Below are positions 8,346-15,053 of a stretch of 30,605 nt of DNA, one piece after another; the first letter of the stretch is position 1, and each line of letters starts with the position of its first letter. Under the pieces are notes generated by a model. It made no database searches, was not told where the DNA came from, and worked only from the letters and a program-made list of their open reading frames with translations. Both the position numbers and the translations under genes were made by a program. This DNA is from Anaerolineae bacterium. GTDB taxonomy: Bacteria > Chloroflexota > Anaerolineae > B4-G1 > SLSP01. The stretch lies in assembly GCA_016934645.1 (NCBI GenBank), contig JAFGSL010000218.1, positions 1 through 30,605 on the forward strand, in the 5' to 3' direction.

Positions 8346-8373
8346 TTAGAAAGTTAATTTTACTTACGAAGTA
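8346..8373 (-). promoter_or_regulatory. Predicted ROK operator, site 1
   Basis: The 28 bases here match 13143-13170 at 27 positions. The core AAGTTAATTTTACTT (8351-8365) is a near palindrome of the form AAGTnAAnTTnACTT. Directly next to it ACTTAC-gaa-GTAAGT (8362-8376) forms a second dyad, and GGATGT/ACATCC (8341-8346, 8379-8384) frames the whole. It overlaps and follows the -10 box of the regulator's promoter, where a repressor would block transcription. Confidence 0.8.
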
Positions 8374-8402
8374 AGTATACATCCCTTTAGGGTGTTTGTC
8401 AA
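8374..8402 (-). promoter_or_regulatory. Sigma-70-type promoter of the ROK-namZ-transporter unit
   Basis: On the minus strand TTGACA (8402-8397), a 17-base spacer and TATACT (8379-8374). Transcription would start inside the operator, about 135 bases before the GTG of the regulator. Confidence 0.85.
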
Positions 8403-8403
8403 G

Positions 8404-8518
8404 CATTTACAGACTCAGTAGATGTGATTTTTACGTTCGTAGTAACGACTTTAGTCGTCCAAAGACCGCTAAAAGCGGTTACTACGAACAGATTTTCGAT
8501 CTACTGAGACTACAAATG
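8404..8518. repeat. Compound foldback (REP/MITE-like) element
   Basis: Nested symmetric arms: CATTT/AAATG (8404-8408, 8514-8518), CTCAGTAGAT/ATCTACTGAG (8414-8423, 8499-8508) and GTTCGTAGTAAC/GTTACTACGAAC (8435-8446, 8478-8489), all perfect. Inside are two separate small hairpins, ACGACT-tt-AGTCGT (8445-8458) and ACCGCT-aaa-AGCGGT (8465-8479). The shape is a cruciform or cloverleaf of about 115 bases with no coding capacity, as in non-autonomous REP doublets mobilised by RAYT-type transposases. It ends one base from the -35 box of the regulator promoter. The rest of the 8233-8600 gap contains the promoter/operator and nothing else I recognise. Confidence 0.85.
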
Positions 8519-8600
8519 TCTCACTCAGTATCTAGACAAACGGATGTCTGCACGAAACAACAAATTCGCAGAACATAGCATGTTTTGAGACCTTTGTAAT

Positions 8601-9542
8601 CTAACCCCGCCACAGATCTGCGGGATAAACATCCTGTTCAATCAACATGCGAATCGCCTGCTCGACCCGCGGTCGGTCTTCTTTGTACGTCACGCCGAAC
8701 CACTGCGCATCGCTGGTGAGAACCCTGACACGCGCTTTCTTCTCCTGCACCAGGTCGCCCACAATGTTAGGCAGGAAAAACTCTGCCTTGAGCAGGTTTT
8801 GGGCATTATCCCGAAGGAATAGTGGGAACCGGCGCTGCAATTCGCCGAACAGACTCGGTGTAAATCCCCAGATATTCATCGAGACGGTAGCCTGCGCGGG
8901 GATGTCGATCCAGGTTACGCCATCCTCAGTGTAAGCAACAGACGCTGTCGCTTCCAAGGCCACACCACGGCGTTCGATGTGCGTGCGCTCGCGGATGTGG
9001 ACGAGGAAGCCGTCCTCGTCCACGGTACAGACACCACGAGAGACGTGCCCATGCTCGGTGATCGTATTCTCCAGCACGTAGCCGACCATGCAATAGTCGT
9101 AGACACCGCCTTTATCCTCCGCCTGAGCGAGATACCCGGCTAATGTCTCAAAGGCGGCACGCCCGTAGAAATCGTCAGCATTGATGACTGCGAACGGTCC
9201 GGCGACCTCGTCCCGGCACCTTTGCACCGCCTGCCCGGTACCCCAGGGCTTCCGGCGTTCCGGCGGCACCACAAAACCCGGCGGCACATCTAACAGTCGC
9301 TGAATCACGTATGCCACGTCACAGTACTGTGCGATGGTTGCTCCAAAACGTTCCCGGAACGGCACTTCGATGGCCTCGCTGATGACGAATACCACTTTGT
9401 CAAATCCGGCGCGCAATGCGTCAAAAACGGCGTAATCAAGCAACGTCGCGCCATGCGGCCCTACCGGCTCGATCTGCTTGATACCCCCGTAGCGGCTTCC
9501 CAATCCGGCAGCCATCACGATCAACGTGGGATTTACAGTCAT
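8601..9542 (-). CDS. Sugar-phosphate nucleotidyltransferase (GT-A fold)
   Basis: Activates a sugar 1-phosphate with a nucleoside triphosphate to give an NDP-sugar. The 313 residues begin with the nucleotide-binding signature M-A-A-G-L-G-S-R-Y-G-G-I-K-Q (10-23), then K-P-W-G-T-G-Q-A-V (98-106, substrate/base contact) and I-N-A-D-D-F-Y-G (120-127, metal-binding Asp pair). The 'GSRYGGIKQIEPVGPHGATLLDY' type is a subfamily often found beside sugar kinases; here the neighbours are a kinase, a deacetylase and a SIS deaminase, so an N-acetylhexosamine 1-phosphate is a reasonable substrate, but this is inference. The ATG has AAGGAG five bases upstream. It is the last gene of the kinase-side group. 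Confidence 0.88.
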   Translation of the reverse strand: MTVNPTLIVMAAGLGSRYGGIKQIEPVGPHGATLLDYAVFDALRAGFDKVVFVISEAIEVPFRERFGATIAQYCDVAYVIQRLLDVPPGFVVPPERRKPWGTGQAVQRCRDEVAGPFAVINADDFYGRAAFETLAGYLAQAEDKGGVYDYCMVGYVLENTITEHGHVSRGVCTVDEDGFLVHIRERTHIERRGVALEATASVAYTEDGVTWIDIPAQATVSMNIWGFTPSLFGELQRRFPLFLRDNAQNLLKAEFFLPNIVGDLVQEKKARVRVLTSDAQWFGVTYKEDRPRVEQAIRMLIEQDVYPADLWRG

Positions 9543-9561
9543 GGATTCTCCTTGAGATGGT

Positions 9562-9629
9562 GTACGGAGTATGGAGTATGGAGTAAAAGTAATCTGACAC
9601 CTTACTTCCTACTGCTTACTCCGTACTCC
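9562..9629. repeat. Simple-sequence foldback between SIS and nucleotidyltransferase genes
   Basis: GGAGTAT is repeated in tandem at 9566-9586, and GGAGTATGGAGTAA (9573-9586) can pair with TTACTCCGTACTCC (9616-9629) with one wobble. The element fills most of the 91-base gap inside the operon. It belongs to the same low-complexity style seen at 18720-18845 and 27591-27641. Confidence 0.7.
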
Positions 9630-9633
9630 ACTC

Positions 9634-10683
9634 TCAATGCGTTAACGTCACTTTGCGTAAACCGCGCGGGGCTTCGGTGTCGTAGCCTTTGGCACGGGTG
9701 ATATAGTAGCTAAAAAGCTGTCCCGGTACAATCGTCACCAGCGGACTAAGCCACTCAGGCATATTGAGCGGTAGACAGAATGAGGTACGTGCGAGCGACA
9801 GCGCTTCATCGCGATTGGAAATCGCCAGCAGTTCAGCGCCTTGCACCGTGGCCAGGTTCTTCAACAAAGCAAACATATCGTCAAAGACAGCCCCATCCGG
9901 CACAACAGCCAGCACTGGGAAGCCTTGTGAAACCACGGCGACTGGCCCATGCTGGAAATCGGCGGAAGAGTACGGCGCAGCGATAATGTAGGCCAGCTCT
10001 TTCATCTTCAGCGACCACTCGAACGCCGTCGCGTAATTGAAACCGCGTCCGAGCACCACACACTGCTCCATGTAGCGATAGCGCTCAGCAGCGCGCGCGA
10101 TGACCGGATCGAGATCCAGAGCCTGCTGTACTAGGGCCGGAACACGCTCCAGATCGGGCCAACGATCCTCTGTATCCCCTGCCATCTCACTCATCGCCGC
10201 CGAAAGCATCGCAATCGCCATCAATTGCGCAGTGTAACTCTTCGTAGCGGCGACCGCCAACTCTGGTCCAGCCTCCACATCAATGACGAATTGCGCTGTC
10301 TGCGCCAGTGGTGACCGCGGCGCGTTGACGATCGCCAGCGTTGGCGCACCCTGACGTTGCGCTTCAGCCATCACTTTCACAATATCCGGCGATTGGCCCG
10401 ACTGCGAGATGCCTAACACCAGCGCGTTCTTCAGGCTTGGCGGTTTGCCATACAGGCTGAAGAGCGATGGCGTCGCTAATGCCGTCGGCAATTGATTGAA
10501 CGCCCCCCACAGGTATTTCGCATATAGCCCGGCGTTGTCCGAGGTTCCCCGTGCTACCAAAAAGAGATAGCGGATATCGTATTCTCGGAGCGCCACGGCT
10601 ATCGCCCGCATACGCTCTTTCTGATTTTCCACCAATTGCGCGAGCACATCCGGCTGTTCGAAGATTTCTGACTTCAAGCTCAT
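9634..10683 (-). CDS. Double-SIS isomerase/deaminase (GlmS isomerase-like, glucosamine-6-phosphate deaminase type II)
   Basis: A 349-residue protein with two SIS domains and no glutaminase domain. Sugar-phosphate-binding motifs are A-R-G-T-S-D-N-A-G (44-52), G-I-S-Q-S-G-Q-S-P-D-I-V (91-102), 'EAGPELAVAATKSYTAQ' and, in the second half, 'LGRGFNYATAFEWSLKMKE' and 'FQHGPVAVV'. Enzymes of this layout convert glucosamine 6-phosphate to fructose 6-phosphate and ammonia, or deglycate related sugars. The first gene product of the pair, a PIG-L deacetylase, would supply a deacetylated amino sugar. The ATG at 10683 is one base after the deacetylase TGA, with GGAGG eight bases upstream; a TTG at 10698 is less likely. 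MurQ etherase is excluded by length and motif. Confidence 0.88.
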   Translation of the reverse strand: MSLKSEIFEQPDVLAQLVENQKERMRAIAVALREYDIRYLFLVARGTSDNAGLYAKYLWGAFNQLPTALATPSLFSLYGKPPSLKNALVLGISQSGQSPDIVKVMAEAQRQGAPTLAIVNAPRSPLAQTAQFVIDVEAGPELAVAATKSYTAQLMAIAMLSAAMSEMAGDTEDRWPDLERVPALVQQALDLDPVIARAAERYRYMEQCVVLGRGFNYATAFEWSLKMKELAYIIAAPYSSADFQHGPVAVVSQGFPVLAVVPDGAVFDDMFALLKNLATVQGAELLAISNRDEALSLARTSFCLPLNMPEWLSPLVTIVPGQLFSYYITRAKGYDTEAPRGLRKVTLTH

Positions 10684-10684
10684 G

Positions 10685-11539
10685 TCATTGTCCTCCAAAT
10701 TTCTCTATCCGTGTGGTAACTTCTTGAGCTAGCCGTGTGATAAAAGACACCGTGTACGCCGTCACGCTTAAGTCCGGGTCTTCGATCAACGGGGTGAGGT
10801 CCATCGCAAAGATCAAGCCCGTGGCGACATCGGTGTCATGCGAGGCAAAATAGGTGGCGTTGGCCTGACGCCGTCCCATTGTCGCCAGGTCATAGCGTTT
10901 ACCGCCGCACACCTGCGAATCGAAAACGCCCAACAGCGCGGCTTGCAGCCCGCCGTGCGTTGAAACATCGAACGCGACTTTATCTGTGTCCAGCATCCAA
11001 TCCAGATTGCGCCACACTTCACAGCCATACAGGCGTTTGGGACGCATCTCAACGGGCAGGCGACGCAACGCATCGATCACACGCAGTGTCACGGCAACGT
11101 GCGTATCGTGCTTGTCGGCGAGGTTGTGCGTATAGATCACCTCAGGCTGAGCCAGGTGTAACAGCGCGTACAAATCTTCGACGGGCGCTTTGTTGGCGCT
11201 GTCTTTGACCGCGGAACTAGGATAATCCAACAGCACCTGCGCGCCATACTCCCCAATGACAGCAGCTTTCTTCTGCTCCTTGCGCCGGACCACTTGCATA
11301 GCCTCGTCAGTAAAATCGTTGTACAGGTCTGCGCGCGGCGATCCTGCACCGTTGGTCACGACAACGGCGGCAAACCAGCGATCGCTGCGCTGAAAGCACT
11401 TGATGATGCCATCGAACGCCATAATTTCCAGGTCATCCTGATGTGCACCGATGGCCATATGCGTGGTGCGCGCGAGCGCTGCCTCTGCTGGCAGTCCATC
11501 CGGCACAAAAATCTCCGCCTTCTCACGATGAAAGTTCAT
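10685..11539 (-). CDS. PIG-L/LmbE family amino-sugar deacetylase
   Basis: Zinc-dependent hydrolase family that removes the N-acetyl group from GlcNAc-type sugars. The 284 residues show the metal/catalytic motif A-H-Q-D-D-L-E (about 32-38; usual form AHPDDE, so Pro is replaced by Gln and the final Asp/Glu pattern is shifted) and the second metal motif H-D-T-H-V-A-V, plus 'THNLADKHDTH'. No signal peptide, so cytoplasmic. A start at 11539 is chosen (AAGGAG six bases upstream); the adjacent ATG at 11542 is possible. It sits directly before the SIS deaminase, suggesting a deacetylase-deaminase relay equivalent to NagA-NagB but from unrelated families. Confidence 0.9.
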   Translation of the reverse strand: MNFHREKAEIFVPDGLPAEAALARTTHMAIGAHQDDLEIMAFDGIIKCFQRSDRWFAAVVVTNGAGSPRADLYNDFTDEAMQVVRRKEQKKAAVIGEYGAQVLLDYPSSAVKDSANKAPVEDLYALLHLAQPEVIYTHNLADKHDTHVAVTLRVIDALRRLPVEMRPKRLYGCEVWRNLDWMLDTDKVAFDVSTHGGLQAALLGVFDSQVCGGKRYDLATMGRRQANATYFASHDTDVATGLIFAMDLTPLIEDPDLSVTAYTVSFITRLAQEVTTRIEKFGGQ

Positions 11540-11597
11540 CATCAGCTCCTTTCTCCAATCGTCTACTGATCCGGCTGTTCTGAAAGCATATAGACGT

Positions 11598-11614
11598 TTA
11601 GAAAGTTATGTTTA
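11598..11614 (-). promoter_or_regulatory. Degenerate third copy of the ROK operator-like motif
   Basis: TTAGAAAGTTATGTTTA matches the corresponding 17 bases of sites 1 and 2 at 15 positions, but the right half-site of the palindrome is poor. It lies in the 77-base gap upstream of the deacetylase gene, right after the kinase stop. A TTGACT that could serve as a -35 lies just upstream on the minus strand. Confidence 0.5.
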
Positions 11615-11616
11615 GA

Positions 11617-13014
11617 TCAGTCAATCGCCGGGAGGCTGGCGGCGGCGATGGCTTGTCCCACGCGGCGGCTCTTCTCGTCGGGCAGTTGGATGTGAATGCG
11701 CGCTGCCAGCTCGGGGAACTCCTGGGCCAATACCGTGTTTGCGCCATCGAGGATGATCTGTCCGCCTCTGCCAGATGTGCAGCGTCCCAGGATGAGGACG
11801 TGACGCAATGCGTAAAAGTCGGCGTAGTGCGCGATGGCGTAGCCCATGTACACGCCCATCGTCTCCCAGATCTGCCGCGCGCCTGTGTGACCCGCTTCCA
11901 ACTTCTCCTGGACGAACTTCAGCTTTGCCGCCGGGGTGATCTCCTCCGGTATAGTGATACCCGCGCGCGGGGCCAGACGGAAAACGCACTGTTGCGAGAA
12001 ATAGGTCGCCCCTACCCCACGATCACCCGACCACTCATCCACAGAAGCGTCGGGATTATAGTCCACCGGAGCAAAGGCCAACTCGTTTAGCCATCCGGTG
12101 ATCGTCCCGTCCAACGCGACATAGCCGCTAGCCTGGCTCGATCCCAGGGCAATGCCAAGGACACCGGTGTCTTCAAGCGACATCGCACCCGCCAGCGCCG
12201 TCACATCGCCGTCGTTCACCATTTCGAGCGGCGCGCCCATTTCGTCACGGATGCGGAGGAAAAGCGTCCTGATCTCGTCGTAGCGTTCCTTGGGGACTGC
12301 GCGAAACAGCGAGGCTACCCGGACCTTATTATCGACGTAGATGCCAGCAGAACTGCCCCCAATCGCATCCACGCAGGGCAGCTTCGCCGCCGCCGCGCGC
12401 AGGCTTGCCATAATCTCGCGATAATGATACTCAGGATCGCTATGGGTGCTCGGCTCCCACACCACTTCTTCGCTGTAGATCGGTTCGCCATCCACCACGG
12501 CAGACACCTTACGGTCCGAAGCGCCCAGGTCGAAGCCAATGCGGCAACCTTCGAGGTGACGCCCCAGGGGACGGCCGCTTTCCTGCGGAGAAGGAACATC
12601 TTCAGGCGCGCACGGGACAACTGTGAAAGGGCGCTCGTACACATCCTCGCCCATAAAGCGGTAGTCGAATGCACGCTTGCCGTCGGGGGCATAGATCGCT
12701 TGCAGAGTCTTGCCGATGTCCGACGAACCGCCCACGTAGACACGCCAGCCCCCACGCTGCCAGAGCAGGAATTTGAGCAGCCGCTCAGCGTAGGGCAGAT
12801 TTGCGCCAGCCTGAGGATGCCCATTGAGGAACACGCGTGTCTCGAAACGCGAAACGATACCGTTAGGCTTTTCCACACCAAAGATTAGCGGCACACCGCC
12901 ACCTGCGACAGTAACGGCAGATTGAAATGCGCGATTCGCCAGAATCGCTGGCCGAAATCCCGGATCAAGCGGAGGTATAAACCGAGGTTGGACAAGTTGA
13001 AAATCCTGACGCAT
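11617..13014 (-). CDS. ROK-like ASKHA-fold sugar kinase with N-terminal extension
   Basis: Probably phosphorylates an amino sugar. The 465 residues have a kinase core starting near residue 158: phosphate-1 motif G-F-D-L-G-A-S-D-R-K-V (160-170), 'IGGSSAGIYVDNKV', catalytic-type 'VNDGDVTALAGAM' (compare N-D-x-N-x-x-A-L-G-E in ROK kinases), 'GIALGSSQASGYV' and the C-terminal 'LILGRCTSGRGG'. The first 155 residues have no motif I know and are absent from ordinary ROK kinases of about 300 residues. The zinc motif of ROK regulators is absent. The start at 13014 is preferred because GAGGAG lies six bases upstream; the ATG at 13020 touches it. First gene of the salvage locus, behind its own promoter and operator. 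Confidence 0.78.
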   Translation of the reverse strand: MRQDFQLVQPRFIPPLDPGFRPAILANRAFQSAVTVAGGGVPLIFGVEKPNGIVSRFETRVFLNGHPQAGANLPYAERLLKFLLWQRGGWRVYVGGSSDIGKTLQAIYAPDGKRAFDYRFMGEDVYERPFTVVPCAPEDVPSPQESGRPLGRHLEGCRIGFDLGASDRKVSAVVDGEPIYSEEVVWEPSTHSDPEYHYREIMASLRAAAAKLPCVDAIGGSSAGIYVDNKVRVASLFRAVPKERYDEIRTLFLRIRDEMGAPLEMVNDGDVTALAGAMSLEDTGVLGIALGSSQASGYVALDGTITGWLNELAFAPVDYNPDASVDEWSGDRGVGATYFSQQCVFRLAPRAGITIPEEITPAAKLKFVQEKLEAGHTGARQIWETMGVYMGYAIAHYADFYALRHVLILGRCTSGRGGQIILDGANTVLAQEFPELAARIHIQLPDEKSRRVGQAIAAASLPAID

Positions 13015-13142
13015 CACCATCTCCTCTGAGAGTAGTCAGATAATCATTGGGCGGTAGTGCTAGTCTGATAGTTGAAGCGCGAGTGACTGCCACGTACGCA
13101 TTCGGCACGGAGTTAAGAGAAAGTCACAAGTCGCCGGGGTAC

Positions 13143-13170
13143 TTAGAAAGTTAATTTTACTTACCAAGTA
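13143..13170 (-). promoter_or_regulatory. Predicted ROK operator, site 2
   Basis: Copy of the sequence at 8346-8373 with a single difference. The palindromic core AAGTTAATTTTACTT is at 13148-13162. It follows the -10 box of the kinase promoter exactly as site 1 follows that of the regulator, which argues for a shared repressor. Confidence 0.8.
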
Positions 13171-13198
13171 TTATAGCGCAGAACGTGAGAGTTGTCAA
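13170..13198 (-). promoter_or_regulatory. Sigma-70-type promoter of the kinase gene
   Basis: On the minus strand TTGACA (13198-13193), a 17-base spacer and TATAAT (13175-13170): a consensus promoter. The remainder of the 13015-13336 gap holds the operator above and the hairpin at 13285-13302; I see nothing else in it. Confidence 0.88.
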
Positions 13199-13284
13199 GA
13201 TGCAAATGTGGAAAAGGTGAGATTTTATTAGTGCTGCTTGGAGAGGAGACCAATTCTTCGCATTAACCGAGATGCGTCACAAAC

Positions 13285-13302
13285 GCGGATCTGGTGATCC
13301 GC
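13285..13302 (-). terminator. Hairpin after the MaoC gene
   Basis: GCGGATC-tggt-GATCCGC, a perfect 7-bp stem with a 4-base loop, 35 bases beyond the MaoC stop. On the minus strand it is followed by GTTTGTG rather than a T tract, so it may only protect the mRNA end or terminate weakly. Confidence 0.45.
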
Positions 13303-13336
13303 TCAAAGCAAAACATCAGACTACGGGGCTATACAA

Positions 13337-13810
13337 CTAAAGACTACCCAACTCTCCTGAGCCATTTCTGCTGCGCACCAGCAGCGTCCAGGTGCCTTTT
13401 TGAACAGCTTTGTTATGCTGATTGAAAATAGTGACATATAACGTGATCAGACCGCCATCGTAGCCGGGCATCTCACGCTTTTTGTTAACTTTGAGCGTAG
13501 CCCAGATCGTATCACCGACCTTGACCGGCCCACGATATTTCCAGTCCAGACCAACAAAGGCATCAATGGTGCCACTCAGAAAGCCCAGACTGTTGGCCAA
13601 CCCAGTGCCGATGGAAAGGACCAGCGCACCTTGCACGATCAACTCACCAAAGGGGGCAGAGGCAGCGAAGTTCTCATCGGTGTGTAACGGGTTATAATCC
13701 CCGGACAGCTTGGTGAACGTCTCAAAGTCTTCCTGAGTGATTGTGCGCCGGTCAGTTTCAAAACACAGGGGGGGATGCAAGTCTTCGTAGTACAGCTTCT
13801 CGGTGGGCAT
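13337..13810 (-). CDS. MaoC-like hot-dog fold (R)-hydratase family protein
   Basis: A 157-residue single hot-dog protein. The hydratase-2 motif is visible as 'FTKLSGDYNPLHTDENFA', where the Asp and His are the catalytic pair, followed by 'FGELIVQGALVLSIGTGLANSL'. Members hydrate enoyl-CoA or enoyl-ACP, or act on other acyl thioesters. The ATG at 13810 has GGAG six bases upstream; an in-frame TTG at 13822 sits on that site and is rejected. It is the last gene of the probable glycan operon, 42 bases after the glycosyltransferase; a link to lipid-linked glycan acyl chains is possible but not shown. Confidence 0.88.
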   Translation of the reverse strand: MPTEKLYYEDLHPPLCFETDRRTITQEDFETFTKLSGDYNPLHTDENFAASAPFGELIVQGALVLSIGTGLANSLGFLSGTIDAFVGLDWKYRGPVKVGDTIWATLKVNKKREMPGYDGGLITLYVTIFNQHNKAVQKGTWTLLVRSRNGSGELGSL

Positions 13811-13852
13811 AACAATCTCCAAGTCACATCTCGGGAGTCAAAAAATTGAAGG

Positions 13853-15013
13853 TCAAAGCGCGCGTTGTACCTGCTCGAACAAGGCTTCGTACTCCGCGGC
13901 CGTGCGCTCAGAGGAGAAGCGCTCGGCGATTTCTTTGTGGGGACGGATATAGGCATCGCGATGCTCCAGGACTTGCAGCATAGCCTGCGCCAGACCGTCG
14001 GCATCGCCGATGGGGGCAATCTCGCCCATGCCGGTCTGCTGGATAGGCTGGCGCACGCCGGGCAGATCGCTGGCAACGCATGGGACGCCGCACAGCATCG
14101 ACTCCACCTGCACCAGGCCAAACGATTCCGTGGAATTGAGACTCGGCACGACAAGCAAGTCCAGGTTAGGATAGAAGGCCGCCATCTGGATCGGGTCCAG
14201 AACATCCAGGAACTTCCACTTGTCCATGTCTTCGTAACGCCGGATCAGTGGTCCCAACTTACGGGCGTAAGCCTCCTCCGCCAGCACGTTCTGGTACTGC
14301 CCGGCGAAGAGGATACGGGCGTCGGGATAACGTTCCAGGATACGCGGGAAGGCATTGAGCAGCACTTCCACGCCCTTCTCCGCGGCCATGCGCGCCGCCA
14401 TGCCGATAACCGGCTGGGCGCGCTGGGGATTATGCATCCTGGCAAAGGCCGCAATGCCGGAAGCCGTCATCGGCGGCAGTTCCACTGGCGGTGTGATGAC
14501 GTGCAATTTGTCGCTGAAGCGGCTCAGGAACGGCGAATGATCCGCGAAATCCTGGGTATACGCGACGACGCGGTGGGCGAATTTTCCAGCCAGGGCGTTC
14601 ATTACATCGACAACGCGGTTCACAGTCCAATTGAACCATCCCGGAGAAAGCTGCAGGTCGCAGTGGTAGGTGAGGATAGTCGGTTTCTTGAGCAGCCGGC
14701 CCCGCAAGGCCACGCCGGCTGCATCGAATTGCGGCAGGTGCAGGCTGATGACATCGGCTTGCGAGACCAGCTTCCATGCCAGGAACCCGAACGTGGGCAT
14801 AATTACACCCTTGCTGATGCGGAAGAGCACCGGTGCCCGCATGATGTGCACGCCATCACGGGTCTCGAAGCGCGGCAGATCGCGGCTGTAATGTGAGGTG
14901 AGGATCGTGACTTCATGTCCGTGCTGGACCAATCCCTTCGCCAGCCGCTCCGCATAGATGGTCAAACCACTGGTATGTGGGCGGTAATACGTCAAAACGA
15001 CGAGAACGCGCAT
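13853..15013 (-). CDS. GT4-family glycosyltransferase
   Basis: A GT-B retaining glycosyltransferase, 386 residues, transferring a sugar from an NDP-sugar to a lipid or glycan acceptor on the inner membrane face. The N-terminal acceptor domain starts M-R-V-L-V-V-L-T-Y-Y-R-P-H-T-S-G-L-T; the donor domain has 'IGMAARMAAEKGVEVLLNAF' and the E-x7-E type motif in 'NSTESFGLVQVESMLCGVPCVASDLPGV'. The hydrophobic patch 'KGVIMPTFGFLAWKLV' is common in membrane-associated GT4 enzymes such as phosphatidylinositol mannosyltransferases. The ATG at 15013 has GGAG six bases upstream; upstream in-frame sequence belongs to the intergenic region and the epimerase end. Confidence 0.93.
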   Translation of the reverse strand: MRVLVVLTYYRPHTSGLTIYAERLAKGLVQHGHEVTILTSHYSRDLPRFETRDGVHIMRAPVLFRISKGVIMPTFGFLAWKLVSQADVISLHLPQFDAAGVALRGRLLKKPTILTYHCDLQLSPGWFNWTVNRVVDVMNALAGKFAHRVVAYTQDFADHSPFLSRFSDKLHVITPPVELPPMTASGIAAFARMHNPQRAQPVIGMAARMAAEKGVEVLLNAFPRILERYPDARILFAGQYQNVLAEEAYARKLGPLIRRYEDMDKWKFLDVLDPIQMAAFYPNLDLLVVPSLNSTESFGLVQVESMLCGVPCVASDLPGVRQPIQQTGMGEIAPIGDADGLAQAMLQVLEHRDAYIRPHKEIAERFSSERTAAEYEALFEQVQRAL

Positions 15014-15053
15014 AGATGACTCCGTGACGTGATGCGTGATTGAGTAGACAAGA

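Noticed and set aside
8396..8578. Plus-strand 60-codon frame over the foldback element
   Set aside because: It only translates the palindromic repeat, has no ribosome binding site and no protein-like composition.
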